Positions 1-12,400 of a stretch of DNA of 64,000 nucleotides are shown in pieces. The notes below the pieces were generated by a model. That model was not told where the DNA came from and did no database searches. It was given only the letters and a program-made list of their open reading frames with translations. Source of the stretch: Branchiostoma floridae (Eukaryota > Chordata > Leptocardii > Amphioxiformes > Branchiostomatidae). The position numbers and the translations under genes were made by a program. Numbering within the stretch: the first letter of the stretch is position 1; each line of letters opens with the position of its first letter. Location of the stretch: assembly GCF_000003815.2 (NCBI RefSeq), contig NC_049984.1, forward strand, positions 19,925,861 to 19,989,860, written 5' to 3'.

Positions 1-650
1 AAATTATAATTAGTATGACGTCAATGAAAAACTGTATCTCTCCTCTCTTGTCCAGATTAGATTGCTAGTGTCACGCAGTGTCCTGGGTACGAGACTGTGG
101 GCATCCAAGATGGTGGACCGATCAAAATGCAAATTAAGTATCGCATTTGTTCCCTGTAGCTTAATATAAATTTACTTGGATACTACCTGCAGTCTAGGAA
201 TGCGGTGCCTGTTGTGGACTTATACGATATATGTTGAGTTTCTTTTATTTAAATTCAGGCACGTGGTACCGTCACCAGGATTTTCGCATTTCATTGGAAA
301 TTTTAATAAGCACCATGAGGGTGAAGTCACTGGCGGCCTGTATTACACAATGTCTGAGGTGGGTGGCTTCCTCGTTACAATAAGTCCTTTCACAGAGATC
401 AGATCGCATGTAAGGCGACTGGAATTCTAGGTAATATGTCAAAAAAACTTTTTCAGCTAGGTGGCGCTTATAGGGGCTGCCACACACGAAACCCGCTCCA
501 TTAACTATGTGTGCAATACTCAAAGTTTTTATGATTTTAGTCTATGTATGTGGGAACTTGTATGTATGAATGTTTCCGGCGACCGTGCAGAACCTTTCCG
601 AGCAAGTTTGGACCCGATTTCTTCAAGTTTGGACCGTTTTTTTATAACAC
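1..650. other. 5' flank of LINE, no gene seen
   Basis: Short ORFs occur on both strands but none has recognisable domains. The last ~100 bases before 651 may be the 5' untranslated/promoter part of the downstream LINE, because its ORF begins directly after them. I see no repeat structure here. Confidence 0.4.
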
Positions 651-2776
651 TTGGACACCATCCCGGCAAACACAATGGCTTCCCGGTCACGAGCTGTTTT
701 CCAGTACTCCTTGGATTACTTGTGGCGTTTGAAGAAGACATCTGCCCCGATCAGTCCTGAAATCAAGAACCAACTTCTCAACCTCGGACTCTGGAAACAA
801 GGAAACAGACCAAGAGGGACGAAAGCTGGTAAGCATTTTATAAGAAGGATCCCTACAGTAACTGGGAATAGACCATTGAGATGCAAATATGGATCATTCA
901 GTCCCGGCTTAAACCCGCTCCATCCACACATATGTAAAACAGCCGGAGAATTTCAACCTGTACTGGATGAAACGAACCCAGCGACATCAAGAAGACTACC
1001 TGCTGACCACGCCCCTACGCACATACCTAGAGCATACCAAAGTGCATTCCGATCGACAAACTGTCCCGTTGCTCTGCCCATCGACAACAGACTTTCTTGT
1101 ACAGCTACAGCGGCGAGCGTCATGAACAGACCAAGACAGGTAGTACCGCTTCAACCATCTGCGAACATTCAGAACTCTAAAACTAAATCAGGTAGTCCAC
1201 GCCAAATCGGTGTACCATCTGTAATGTTATGTAACGCTCGTTCTTTGGCAAACAAGTTGGATGAGTTTCATTCTGTGTTGTTAAGTGAAAATGTCCAGGT
1301 AGCTGCAGTGTCTGAAACCTGGTTTAGTAGTGACTCTCCCCCAGACTATTGGGCGGTAGATGGGTACAATGTATTTGTGAAATCTAGAGAAAACAGACGT
1401 GGTGGTGGTATCGCTCTGTATGTAAGTGATGATATAGCTGCACAACAAATCACAACAATCATTGTCCCAGACGAACTGGAATGTATGTGGCTGATGTTAC
1501 GACCAAAACGTTTACCTAGAAAGATTTCCTCTATCATCGTGTGTGTTGTATATTCACCGCCACAATCTTCTTGTGAAGGCGCTTTAAGGCAACACCTGTT
1601 AGATACGGTAGATGATCTAAGAACCAGATATGATAATGCAGGTTATTTGATAATGGGTGATTTTAACCATGTTGATGTGAGAGGGTTGTGCTCTGGCAAT
1701 GGTCTACAACAGATTGTTAATGTTCCAACCCGATCCGAGGCTATTCTTGACCTCATTATCACAAACTTGAATGTTTTCTATCACCCGCCCACTGTAACCT
1801 CGCCCTTGGGGCGCAGCGATCACAGCATTGTTTTACTCCATCCCAAACACCAGGCTGTCGTGAACAAGACCACAAAGAGAAGGATACGACCAATGAAGGA
1901 CTCTAACATCCGATCCTTCGGCCAGTGGATTACGACACACCATTGGGAAGAGGTGTTGAGCGCACAGGGAACACAAAGCAAAACCTCCGCTCTCTATGTA
2001 GCTTTAAATCAGGCAATAGAAACCTACTTTCCGTACAAGACCATCAGAACCCACGTACAAGACAAGCCGTGGATGTCCCCGAAGATCAAGTCTGCGATCA
2101 AGTCCCGACAGCGTGCGTTTCAGGCACAGAACTGGGTGGTATGGCGAGCACTCCGTAACAAGATCCAGACAGCGATTAAGAGAGCAAGAAAACTGTTCTA
2201 CAGTACTAGAATTCAGAAGTTGAAAAGAGAAAACCCACGCGCTTGGTTCAAAGAACTGAAAGTTCTGACAGGCACTCAAAGAAAGGACATGATGGTACAA
2301 GTCGATGGTGTTGACCCAGAAAACAACGTCGACATAGCAAACATCATCAACACGAGGTTTTCAGACATCACAACGTCGCTCCCCCCTCTGGACCTGTCCA
2401 AACTCCCGGCATTCCTCCCTTCCCGCCCTCCTCCCACCGTACAACCGTGGGAGGTGTACCACAAACTGCTGAGAGTTAAGACGACAAAATCGCCGGGCCC
2501 AGATGGAATAACGGGCAAGTTGATACGAGAGTTTGCCTACGAAATATCTACACCCCTTACTGACATATTCAACACTTCGCTGCGTGAGGGAGTAGTACCA
2601 CAACAGTGGAAAGAAGCGGTCGTAGTACCTCTACCCAAGACCCGCCCACCCAGTATAGATCAACTCCGACCCGTTTCCCTGACCTCACTCCTCGCGAAGG
2701 TTGTGAGGACTTCATCGTTTCCTGGGTCTACAGGACATAACAGGTCTATATCAACTAGCCAGTTTGGATGTTTGAA
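651..2776 (+). CDS. CR1/L2-like LINE ORF2: AP endonuclease + partial reverse transcriptase
   Basis: Non-LTR retrotransposon polyprotein that nicks target DNA and reverse-transcribes its own RNA. The apurinic-endonuclease-like domain spans about residues 190-400: LCNARSL, catalytic-type Glu in SETWF (E222), GDFNH (336-340) and SDHS (389-392). The RT domain starts with KSPGPDGI (614-621) and LRPVSLT (672-678). It stops at a gap, so the FADD/YADD catalytic block is not seen. The N-terminal ~180 residues are basic and Pro-rich without a recognised domain. One stretch, 2705-2735, reads as typical RT sequence only in a shifted frame, so the copy is probably decayed by two compensating indels. The ATG at 651 is the first in the open frame; the true start is uncertain. 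The clade (CR1, L2, Crack or similar) is inference. Confidence 0.9.
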
Positions 2777-2994
2777 NNNNNNNNNNNNNNNNNNNNNNNN
2801 NNNNNNNNNNNNNNNNNNNNNNNNNNNNNNNNNNNNNNNNNNNNNNNNNNNNNNNNNNNNNNNNNNNNNNNNNNNNNNNNNNNNNNNNNNNNNNNNNNNN
2901 NNNNNNNNNNNNNNNNNNNNNNNNNNNNNNNNNNNNNNNNNNNNNNNNNNNNNNNNNNNNNNNNNNNNNNNNNNNNNNNNNNNNNNNNNNNNNN
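2777..2994. other. assembly gap (218 N)
   Basis: Run of N inside the LINE RT domain. The sequence after it is not LINE sequence but a MITE and satellite 1, so the gap hides a junction. Confidence 0.99.
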
Positions 2995-3022
2995 TTTTAC
3001 CGTAGCCGTAGGGGCGGTATAA

Positions 3023-3212
3023 CTACTCTCCAGCAGAGGTTAGGCTCCGGCTGTTTTTAACGTTTTCTTTAGTCGTTTTTATCGGGCTTTCTATTTTGTC
3101 ATTTTTCTTGAAGTTTTGACATAGCAAGATAAAATACAAAATAGAAAGGCCAATAAAAACGACTAAAAATGTTTCAAAAACATCCGGAGCCTAATCTCTG
3201 CTTCGAGAGTAG
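3023..3212. mobile_element. 190 bp hairpin MITE, copy 1
   Basis: Long inverted repeat. Left arm starts CTACTCTCCAGCAGAGG and continues through TTAGGCTCCGG and AGTCGTTTTTAT; the right arm is its reverse complement, ending GCTTCGAGAGTAG. Arms are ~80 bp with a ~30 bp loop. It has no coding capacity, and satellite 1 begins at its right end. Other copies are at 6228-6417 and, as a half copy, about 39011-39090. Confidence 0.8.
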
Positions 3213-5380
3213 GCAGGTGCCGTGACAGGATCAAGAAAAGGAGCTTGTGGTTGCGCCTAAACAGAGTCCGTATACTCAAGAATATCTCGGGAAGGAACCG
3301 TCCGAGTATTTTGCGGTTGTCATCTTTCAATTCCTTACCATTAGACCTTTCCAACCATACCAATGTGCCAAGCCGGAACTTGAACCTTAAGCTACAATCG
3401 CGTTATTTTGTCATCACCCTAGCCGATGCCGTGACAGGTGGTGTTTCAATAAAAGGAGCTAGCGGTTCCGCCAAAACAGGGTCCGTATACTCAAGAAAAT
3501 CTCGGGGAGAATATGTCCGACAGCGCTTTTCCTCTTTCCATCCCTTACTATGGGACCTTTCCAACCATATCAAGTGTGCCGGAACTTGAACCCTAAACTA
3601 CAATCGCGTTATTAAGCCATCGCCGGTGCCATGACAGGCCCAAGAAAAGGAGCTAGCGGTTGCGCCTAAACAGGGTCCGTATACTCAAGAATATCTCGGG
3701 AAGGAAGTGTCCGACATTTTTGCGGTTTTCGTCTTTCAATCCCTTACTATGGGACCCATACCAAGTGTGCCATATCGGAACGAGAACCCTAAAGTACAAT
3801 CGCGTTATTAAGCCATCGCCGGTGCCGTGACAGGCTCAAGAAAAGTAGCTGGCGGTTGCGCCTAAACAGGGTCCGTATACTCAAGAATATCTCGGGAAGG
3901 AAGTATCCGACTATTTTGCTGTTTTCATATTCCGATTCCGTACTATAGGACCTTCCCAACCATATCAAGTGTGTCAGGCCAGAACTTGAACCTTAAGGTA
4001 CAATCGCGTTACTAAGTCATCACCCTAGCCAGTGCCGTGACAGGCGGTGTTTCATGAAAAGGAGCTAGCGGTTGCGCCTAAACAGGGTCCGTATACTCAA
4101 GAATATCTCGGGAAGGAAGTATTCGACTATTTTGCGGTTTTCGTCTTTCCATCCCTTACTATGGGACATTTCCAACCATACCAAGTGTCCAAGGCCGGAA
4201 CTTGAACCCTAAACTACAATCGTGTTATTAAGTCTTCACCCTAGCCGGTGCCGTTACAGGCTAAAGAAAAGGAGCTAGCGGTTCAATCTAAACAGGGTCA
4301 GTATACTCAAGAATATCTCGGGAAGAAAGTATCCGACCATTTTGAAGTTTTCGTCTTTCAATACCTTACTATGGGGCCTTTCCAATCATACCAAGTGTCC
4401 AAGGCCGGAACTTGAACCCTAAACTACAATCGTGTTATTAAGTCATAACCCTACCCGGTGCCGTGACAGACACAAGAAAAGTAGCTGGCGGTTGCGCCTA
4501 CACAGGGTCCGTATACTCAAAAATATCTAGGGAAAGTATCCGACTATTTTTTCGGTTTTCATCTTCCGATTCCTTAATATGGGACCTTTCCAACCATATC
4601 AAGTGTGTCAGGCCAGAACTTGAACCTTAAGATACAATCGCGTTATTAAGTCATCACCCTAGCCAGTGTCGTGACAGGCGGTGTTTCATGAAAAGTAGCT
4701 AGCGGTTGCGCCTAAACAGGGTCAGTATACTCAAGAATATCTCGGGAAGGAAGTATTCGACTATTTTGCGGTTTTCATCTTCTGATTCCTTACTATGGGA
4801 CCTTTCCAACCATACCAAGTGTGCCAGGCCGGAACCTCAATCCTAAACTACAATCGCGTTATTAAGTCATCACCCTAGCCAGTGCCGTGACAGGCTCAAG
4901 AAAAAGAGCGAGTGGTTGCGCCTAAACAGGGTCCGTCTACTCAAGAATATCTCGGGAAGGAAGTATCCGACTATTCTGTGGTTTTCGTCTTTAAATCCCT
5001 TACTATGGGACATGTCTAACCATATCAATTGTGCCAGGCCGGAACTTGAACCCTAAACTACGATCGCGTTATTAAGTCATCACCCTAGCCGGTGCCGTGA
5101 CAGGCACAAGAAAATGAGCGAGCGGTTGAGCCTAAACAGGGTCCGCATACTCAAGAACATCTCGGGAAGAAACTATTCGCCTATTTTGCAGTTTTGATCT
5201 CCGATCCCTTACTATGGGACCTTTCTAACCATACCAAGTGAGCCAGGCCGGAACTTGAACCCTAAACTACAATCGTGTTATTAAGTCTTCACCCTAGCCG
5301 TTGCCATGACAGGCTAAAGAAAAGGAGCTAGCGGTTCAATCTAAACAGGGTCCGTATACGCGAGAATATCTCGGGAAGAA
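3213..5380. repeat. Satellite 1 array, duplicated copy (~210 bp unit)
   Basis: About ten tandem units of roughly 190-217 bp. Recurring landmarks in each unit are GCCGTGACAGGC, AAAAGGAGCTAGCGGTTGCG, GTATACTCAAGAATATCTCG, CCTTACTATGGGACC, AACTTGAACCCTAAACTAC and CGCGTTATTAAGTCATC. The segment is essentially identical to 6418-8585 at a constant offset of 3205 and ends exactly at a gap. ORFs here (for example 3245-3589) are satellite sequence, not genes. Confidence 0.95.
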
Positions 5381-5480
5381 NNNNNNNNNNNNNNNNNNNN
5401 NNNNNNNNNNNNNNNNNNNNNNNNNNNNNNNNNNNNNNNNNNNNNNNNNNNNNNNNNNNNNNNNNNNNNNNNNNNNNNNN
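5381..5480. other. assembly gap (100 N)
   Basis: Exactly 100 N, the usual placeholder for a gap of unknown size. It truncates the duplicated satellite copy. Confidence 0.99.
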
Positions 5481-5638
5481 TGATATTTACGATGAAAGAT
5501 GTTTCAGAAAAGTTGTTGTGAAATGACAGTGCAAGTTTTAACATGTTTTAGAATTGGATATAGAACTATACTATAATCTAAGTTAAAGTCGTCAGTGTGT
5601 TATGTGTATGTGTATGTGTGCGTATGCTTATGCGTGTT

Positions 5639-5672
<34 letters not shown>

Positions 5673-5869
5673 TGTGTGTGTGTATGTCAGTTTCCTTATA
5701 TATAGTCTTGTCTTAAACCGTCAGAAGAATCGGAAGAAGTCAGGGTAAATCAATATCAGCTATAGCCTGGTAAAAAGTAAATATAGGAGGACGTTGTCAG
5801 CTTCTTTCTGTTTTGAAGGAGTACAGTGTGATAAATAAAAAAGAAAGATGGTTTTGCAACTACTAGGTT
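5481..5869. other. unique-looking spacer
   Basis: AT-rich spacer between the gap and the SINE. It includes the TG-rich microsatellite at 5590-5690. No coding or RNA gene is visible. Confidence 0.5.
5590..5690. repeat. (TG)n-type microsatellite
   Basis: Imperfect TG dinucleotide tract interrupted by TA, TC and TT steps. Confidence 0.95.
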
Positions 5870-6150
5870 CAGTAATCGGCAGCATGTTTGGTTCATTGCC
5901 TTTAAATCCATGGCTCGAATCCCGCCGTGTCACCGATCTTGTGCCCTATCGATAGGCACTTTGCACAACTTTTCCAACTTCACTCTGGTCGAAATGAATA
6001 CTAGCCTAGGCTAGGGCCGTCTCTCGGATAGAAAGTTAAATGGAGATCCACTGCTTGGGGAGAGCCACACCTCGCGCACAGTAAAAAAAAAACAGCACAC
6101 CGTTTGAAAAACGAGTAGGAGTATGGTTTACATCAATCACCGGAAAAGGA
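5870..6150 (+). mobile_element. tRNA-derived SINE (decayed)
   Basis: A pol III B-box-like GGCTCGAATCCC is at 5912-5923. The body has features I recall from a widespread marine-animal SINE: GGCACTTTGCAC, CACTCTGGTCGAAATGA, a CTAGCCTAGGCTAG hairpin, CTCGGATAGAAAGTTAAATGG, and GAGAGCCACACCTCG followed by an A-rich run. Family membership is from memory of this motif order and not from a search. The A box and exact ends are unclear. Confidence 0.7.
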
Positions 6151-6227
6151 GACCTAAAGGAATCACCGTCTTGTATTTATCCCCAAGAAAAACTATTTCA
6201 ACCCGTAAGCCGTAAGGGGCGGTATAA

Positions 6228-6417
6228 CTACTCTCCAAGCAGAGGTTAGGCTCCGGCTGTTTTTACGTTTTCTTTAGTCGTTTTTATCGGGCTTTCTATT
6301 TTGTCATTTTTCTTGAAGTTTTGACATAGCAAGATAAAATACAAAATAGAAAGGCCAATAAAAACGACTAAAAATGTTTCAAAAACATCCGGAGCCTAAT
6401 CTCTGCTTCGAGAGTAG
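6228..6417. mobile_element. 190 bp hairpin MITE, copy 2
   Basis: Same inverted-repeat element as at 3023-3212, with ~80 bp arms CTACTCTCCAAGCAGAGG... and ...GCTTCGAGAGTAG. It sits at the left border of the main satellite 1 array. Confidence 0.8.
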
Positions 6418-9400
6418 GCAGGTGCCGTGACAGGATCAAGAAAAGGAGCTTGTGGTTGCGCCTAAACAGAGTCCGTATACTCAAGAATATCTCGGGAAGG
6501 AACCGTCCGAGTATTTTGCGGTTGTCATCTTTCAATTCCTTACCATTAGACCTTTCCAACCATACCAATGTGCCAAGCCGGAACTTGAACCTTAAGCTAC
6601 AATCGCGTTATTTTGTCATCACCCTAGCCGATGCCGTGACAGGTGGTGTTTCAATAAAAGGAGCTAGCGGTTCCGCCAAAACAGGGTCCGTATACTCAAG
6701 AAAATCTCGGGGAGAATATGTCCGACAGCGCTTTTCCTCTTTCCATCCCTTACTATGGGACCTTTCCAACCATATCAAGTGTGCCGGAACTTGAACCCTA
6801 AACTACAATCGCGTTATTAAGCCATCGCCGGTGCCATGACAGGCCCAAGAAAAGGAGCTAGCGGTTGCGCCTAAACAGGGTCCGTATACTCAAGAATATC
6901 TCGGGAAGGAAGTGTCCGACATTTTTGCGGTTTTCGTCTTTCAATCCCTTACTATGGGACCCATACCAAGTGTGCCATATCGGAACGAGAACCCTAAAGT
7001 ACAATCGCGTTATTAAGCCATCGCCGGTGCCGTGACAGGCTCAAGAAAAGTAGCTGGCGGTTGCGCCTAAACAGGGTCCGTATACTCAAGAATATCTCGG
7101 GAAGGAAGTATCCGACTATTTTGCTGTTTTCATATTCCGATTCCGTACTATAGGACCTTCCCAACCATATCAAGTGTGTCAGGCCAGAACTTGAACCTTA
7201 AGGTACAATCGCGTTACTAAGTCATCACCCTAGCCAGTGCCGTGACAGGCGGTGTTTCATGAAAAGGAGCTAGCGGTTGCGCCTAAACAGGGTCCGTATA
7301 CTCAAGAATATCTCGGGAAGGAAGTATTCGACTATTTTGCGGTTTTCGTCTTTCCATCCCTTACTATGGGACATTTCCAACCATACCAAGTGTCCAAGGC
7401 CGGAACTTGAACCCTAAACTACAATCGTGTTATTAAGTCTTCACCCTAGCCGGTGCCGTTACAGGCTAAAGAAAAGGAGCTAGCGGTTCAATCTAAACAG
7501 GGTCAGTATACTCAAGAATATCTCGGGAAGAAAGTATCCGACCATTTTGAAGTTTTCGTCTTTCAATACCTTACTATGGGGCCTTTCCAATCATACCAAG
7601 TGTCCAAGGCCGGAACTTGAACCCTAAACTACAATCGTGTTATTAAGTCATAACCCTACCCGGTGCCGTGACAGACACAAGAAAAGTAGCTGGCGGTTGC
7701 GCCTACACAGGGTCCGTATACTCAAAAATATCTAGGGAAAGTATCCGACTATTTTTTCGGTTTTCATCTTCCGATTCCTTAATATGGGACCTTTCCAACC
7801 ATATCAAGTGTGTCAGGCCAGAACTTGAACCTTAAGATACAATCGCGTTATTAAGTCATCACCCTAGCCAGTGTCGTGACAGGCGGTGTTTCATGAAAAG
7901 TAGCTAGCGGTTGCGCCTAAACAGGGTCAGTATACTCAAGAATATCTCGGGAAGGAAGTATTCGACTATTTTGCGGTTTTCATCTTCTGATTCCTTACTA
8001 TGGGACCTTTCCAACCATACCAAGTGTGCCAGGCCGGAACCTCAATCCTAAACTACAATCGCGTTATTAAGTCATCACCCTAGCCAGTGCCGTGACAGGC
8101 TCAAGAAAAAGAGCGAGTGGTTGCGCCTAAACAGGGTCCGTCTACTCAAGAATATCTCGGGAAGGAAGTATCCGACTATTCTGTGGTTTTCGTCTTTAAA
8201 TCCCTTACTATGGGACATGTCTAACCATATCAATTGTGCCAGGCCGGAACTTGAACCCTAAACTACGATCGCGTTATTAAGTCATCACCCTAGCCGGTGC
8301 CGTGACAGGCACAAGAAAATGAGCGAGCGGTTGAGCCTAAACAGGGTCCGCATACTCAAGAACATCTCGGGAAGAAACTATTCGCCTATTTTGCAGTTTT
8401 GATCTCCGATCCCTTACTATGGGACCTTTCTAACCATACCAAGTGAGCCAGGCCGGAACTTGAACCCTAAACTACAATCGTGTTATTAAGTCTTCACCCT
8501 AGCCGTTGCCATGACAGGCTAAAGAAAAGGAGCTAGCGGTTCAATCTAAACAGGGTCCGTATACGCGAGAATATCTCGGGAAGAAAGTATCCGACGTTTT
8601 TGCGATTTTCATCTTCCTATCCCTTACTATGGGACCTTTCCATCCATAACAAGTGTGCCAGGCCAGAACTTGAACCCTAAACTACAATCCCGTTATTAAG
8701 TCATCATCCTAGCCGGTGCCGTGACAGACTCCAGAAAAGGAGCTAGCGGTTGCGCTTAAACAGGGACCGTTTACTCAAGAATATCTCGGGAAGAAAGCAT
8801 TCGACATTTTTGCGGTTTTCATCTTCCGATTCCTAATTAAGGGACATTTCCAACCATAACATGTGTGCCAGGCCAGAACTTGAACACTAAGCTACAATCG
8901 CGTTCTTAAGTCATCACCCCAGCCGATGCCGTGACAGGCTCAAGAAAAGGAGCCAGCGGAAGCGCCTAAACAGGGTCCGTATACTCAAGAATATCTCGGG
9001 AAGAAAGTATTCAACTATTTTGCGGTTTTCATCTTCCAATTCCTTATTATGGGACATTTCTAACCATATCATGTGTGCCTGGCCAGAACTTAAACCCTAA
9101 ACTACAATCGCGTTATTAAGTCATCACCCTAGCCGGAGCCGTGACAGGCTCAAGAAAAGGAGCTAGCGGTTGCACCTAAACAGGGTCTGTATAATCAAGA
9201 AGATCTCGGGAAGAAACTATCCGCCTATTTTGCGGTTTTGATCTTGCGATTCCTTACTATGGGACCTTTCCAAAAATACCAAGTGTGCCATGCCGAAACT
9301 TAAACCCTTAAACTACAAACGCGTTATCAAGTCATAACCCTAGCCGGTGCCGTGACAGGCTCAAGAAAAGTAGCTGGCGGTTGCGCCTAAACAGAGTCAG

Positions 9401-12400
9401 TATACTCAAGAATATCTCGGGAAGGAAGTATCCGACTATTTTGCGGTTTTGATCTTACGATTCCTTACTATGGGACCTTTCCAACAATACCAAGTGTGTC
9501 ATGCCGTGACTTAAACCCTTAAACTGCAAACGCGTTATCAAGTCATCACCCTAGCCGGAGCCGTGACAGGCTCAAGAAAAGGATCTAGCGGTTGCACCTA
9601 AATAGTGTCCGTATACGCGAGAACATCTCGGGAAGAAAGTATCCAACTTTTTTGCGATTTTCATCTTTCAATACCTTACTATGGGACCTTTTCAACCATA
9701 CCAAGTGAGCCAGGCCGGAACTTAAACCCTAAACTACAATCGAGTTATTATGTCATCACCCTAGCCGGTGCCGTTACAGACACAAGAAAAGTAACTGGCG
9801 GTTGCGCCTACACAGGGTCCGTATACTGAAAAATATCTAGGGAAAGTATCCGACTATTTTTGCGGTTTTCATTTTCCGATTCCTTACTATGGGACCTTTC
9901 CAACCATATCAAGTGTGTCAGGCCAGAACTTGAACCTTAAGATACAATCGCGTTATTAAGTCATCACCCTAGCCAGTGTCGTGACAGGCGTTGTTTCATG
10001 AAAAGTAGCTGGTGGTTGCGCCTAAACAGGGTCAGTATACTCAAGAATATCTCGGGAAGAAAGTATTCGACTATTTTGCGGTTTTCGTCTTTCAATCCCT
10101 TACTATGGGACCTTTCCAACCATATCAAGTGTGCCAGGCCGGAACTTGAACCCTAAACTACAATCGCGTTATTAAGTCATCATCCTAGCCGGTGCTCTGA
10201 CAGACTCCCAAAAAATAAGAGCGAGTGGTTTCGCCTAAATAGGGTCCGTATACTCGAGAATATCTCGGGAAGAAAGTATCCGACTATTTTGCGGTTTTCA
10301 TCTTCCTATCCCTTACTATGGGACTTTTCCAACCATAACAAGTGTGCCAGGCCAGAACTTGAACCCTAAACTACAATCCCGTTATTAAGTCATCATCCTA
10401 GCCGGTGCCGTGACAGACTCCAGAAAAGGAGCTAGCGGTTGCGCTTAAACAGGGTCCGTATACTCAAGAATATCTCGGGAAGAAAGCATCCAAATTTTTT
10501 GCGATTTTCATCTTCCGATTCCTAATTAAGGGATATTTCCAACCATAACACGTGTGTCAGGCCAGAACTTGAACACTAAGCTACAATCGCGTCATTAAGT
10601 CATCACCCCAGCCGGTGCCGTGACAGGCTCAAGAAAAGGAGCCAGCGGAAGCGCCTAAACAGGGTCCGTATACTCAAGAATATCTCGGGAAGAAAGTATT
10701 CGACTATTTTGCGGTTTTCATCTTCCAATTCCTTATTATGGGACATTTCTAACCATATCATGTGTGCCTGGCAAGAACTTAAACCCTAAACTACAATCGC
10801 GTTATTAAGTCATAACCCTAGCCGGTGCCAGTACAGGCTCAAAAAAAAGGAGCTAGCGGTTCCATCTAAACAGGGTCAGTATACGCGAGAACATCTCGGG
10901 AAGAAAGTATCCGACTTTTTTGCGATTTTCATTTTTCAATACCTTACTAAGGGACCTTTTCAACCATACCAAGTGAGCCAGGCCGGAACTTGAACCCTAA
11001 ACTACAATCGCGTTATTAAGTCATTAAACTACCCGATGCCATGACAGGCGAAAGAAAAGGAGCGAGCGGTTGAGCATTAACAGGGTCAGTATACTCAAGA
11101 ATATCTCGGGAAGAAAGTATTCGACCCTTTTGCGGTTTTCATCTTCTGATTCCTTACTATGGGACCTTTCCAACCATACCAAGTGTGCCAGGCCGGAACC
11201 TCAATCCTAAACTACAATCGTGTTATTAAGTCATTACCCTAGCCAGTGCCGTGACAGGCTCAAGAAAAAGAGCGAGTGGTTGCGCGTAAACAGGGTCCGT
11301 ATACTGAAGAATATCTCGGGAAGGAAGTATCCGACTATTCTGCGGTTTTCGTCTTTCAATCCCTTACTATGGGACCTTTCTAACCATATCATGTGTGCCA
11401 GGCCGGAACTTGAACCCTATACTACAATCGCGTTATTAAGTCATCCCCCTAGCCGGTGCCGTTACAGACACAAGAAAAGTAGCTGGCGGTTGCGCCTAAA
11501 CAGGGTCCGTATACGCGAGAACATCTCGGGAAGAAAGTATCCAACTTTTTTGCGATTTTCATCTTTCAATACCTTACTATGGGACCTTTTCAACCATACC
11601 AAGTGTGCCATGCCGAAACTTAAACCCTTAAACTACAAACGCGTTATTAAGTCATCACCCTAGCCGGTGCCGTTACAGACACAAGAAAAGTAGCTGGCGG
11701 TTGCGCCTACACAGGGTCCGTATAATCAAGAATATCTAGGGAAAGTATCCGACTATTTTTTCGGTTTTCATCTTCCGATTCCTTACTATGGGACCTATCC
11801 AACCATATCAAGTGTGTCAGGCCAGAACTTGAACCTTAAGATACAATCGCGTTATTAAGTCATCACCCTAGCCAGTGTCGTGACAGGCGGTGTTTCATGA
11901 AAAGTAGCTGGCGATTGCGCCTAAACAGGGTCCGTATACACAATAATATCTCGGGAAGGAAGTATTCGACTGTTTTTCGGTTTTCGTCTTTCAATCCCTT
12001 ACTATGGGACCTTTCCAACCATACCAAGTGTGCCAGGCCGGAACTTGAACCCTAAACTACAATCGTGTTATTAAGTCATAACCCGAGCCGGTGCCATTAC
12101 AGGCTCAAGAAAAGGAGCTTGTGGTTGCGCCAAACAAGGTCCGTTTACTCAATGATATCTCGGGAAGGAAGTATCCGACCATTTTGCGGTTTTCATCTTT
12201 CAATACCTTACTATGAGACCTTTACAAACATTCCAAGTGTGCCATATCGGAACGAGAACCCTAAACTACAATCGCGTTATTAAGTCATAACCCTACCCGG
12301 TGCCGTGACAGGCTCAAGAAAAGTAGCTGGCAGTTGGGCCTAAACAGGGTCAGTATACTCAAGAATATCTCGGGAAGGAAGTATCCGACTATTTTGCGGT

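Noticed and set aside
2768-3022. ORFs running through N (also 5341-5544 and 15227-15586)
   Set aside because: Artefacts of translating gaps.
3245-3589. 114-codon ORF (identical one at 6450-6794)
   Set aside because: Entirely within satellite 1; open frame comes from the unit and the two copies are the duplicated block.
11220-11663. 147-codon ORF
   Set aside because: Reads through two satellite 1 units; residues repeat with the unit.
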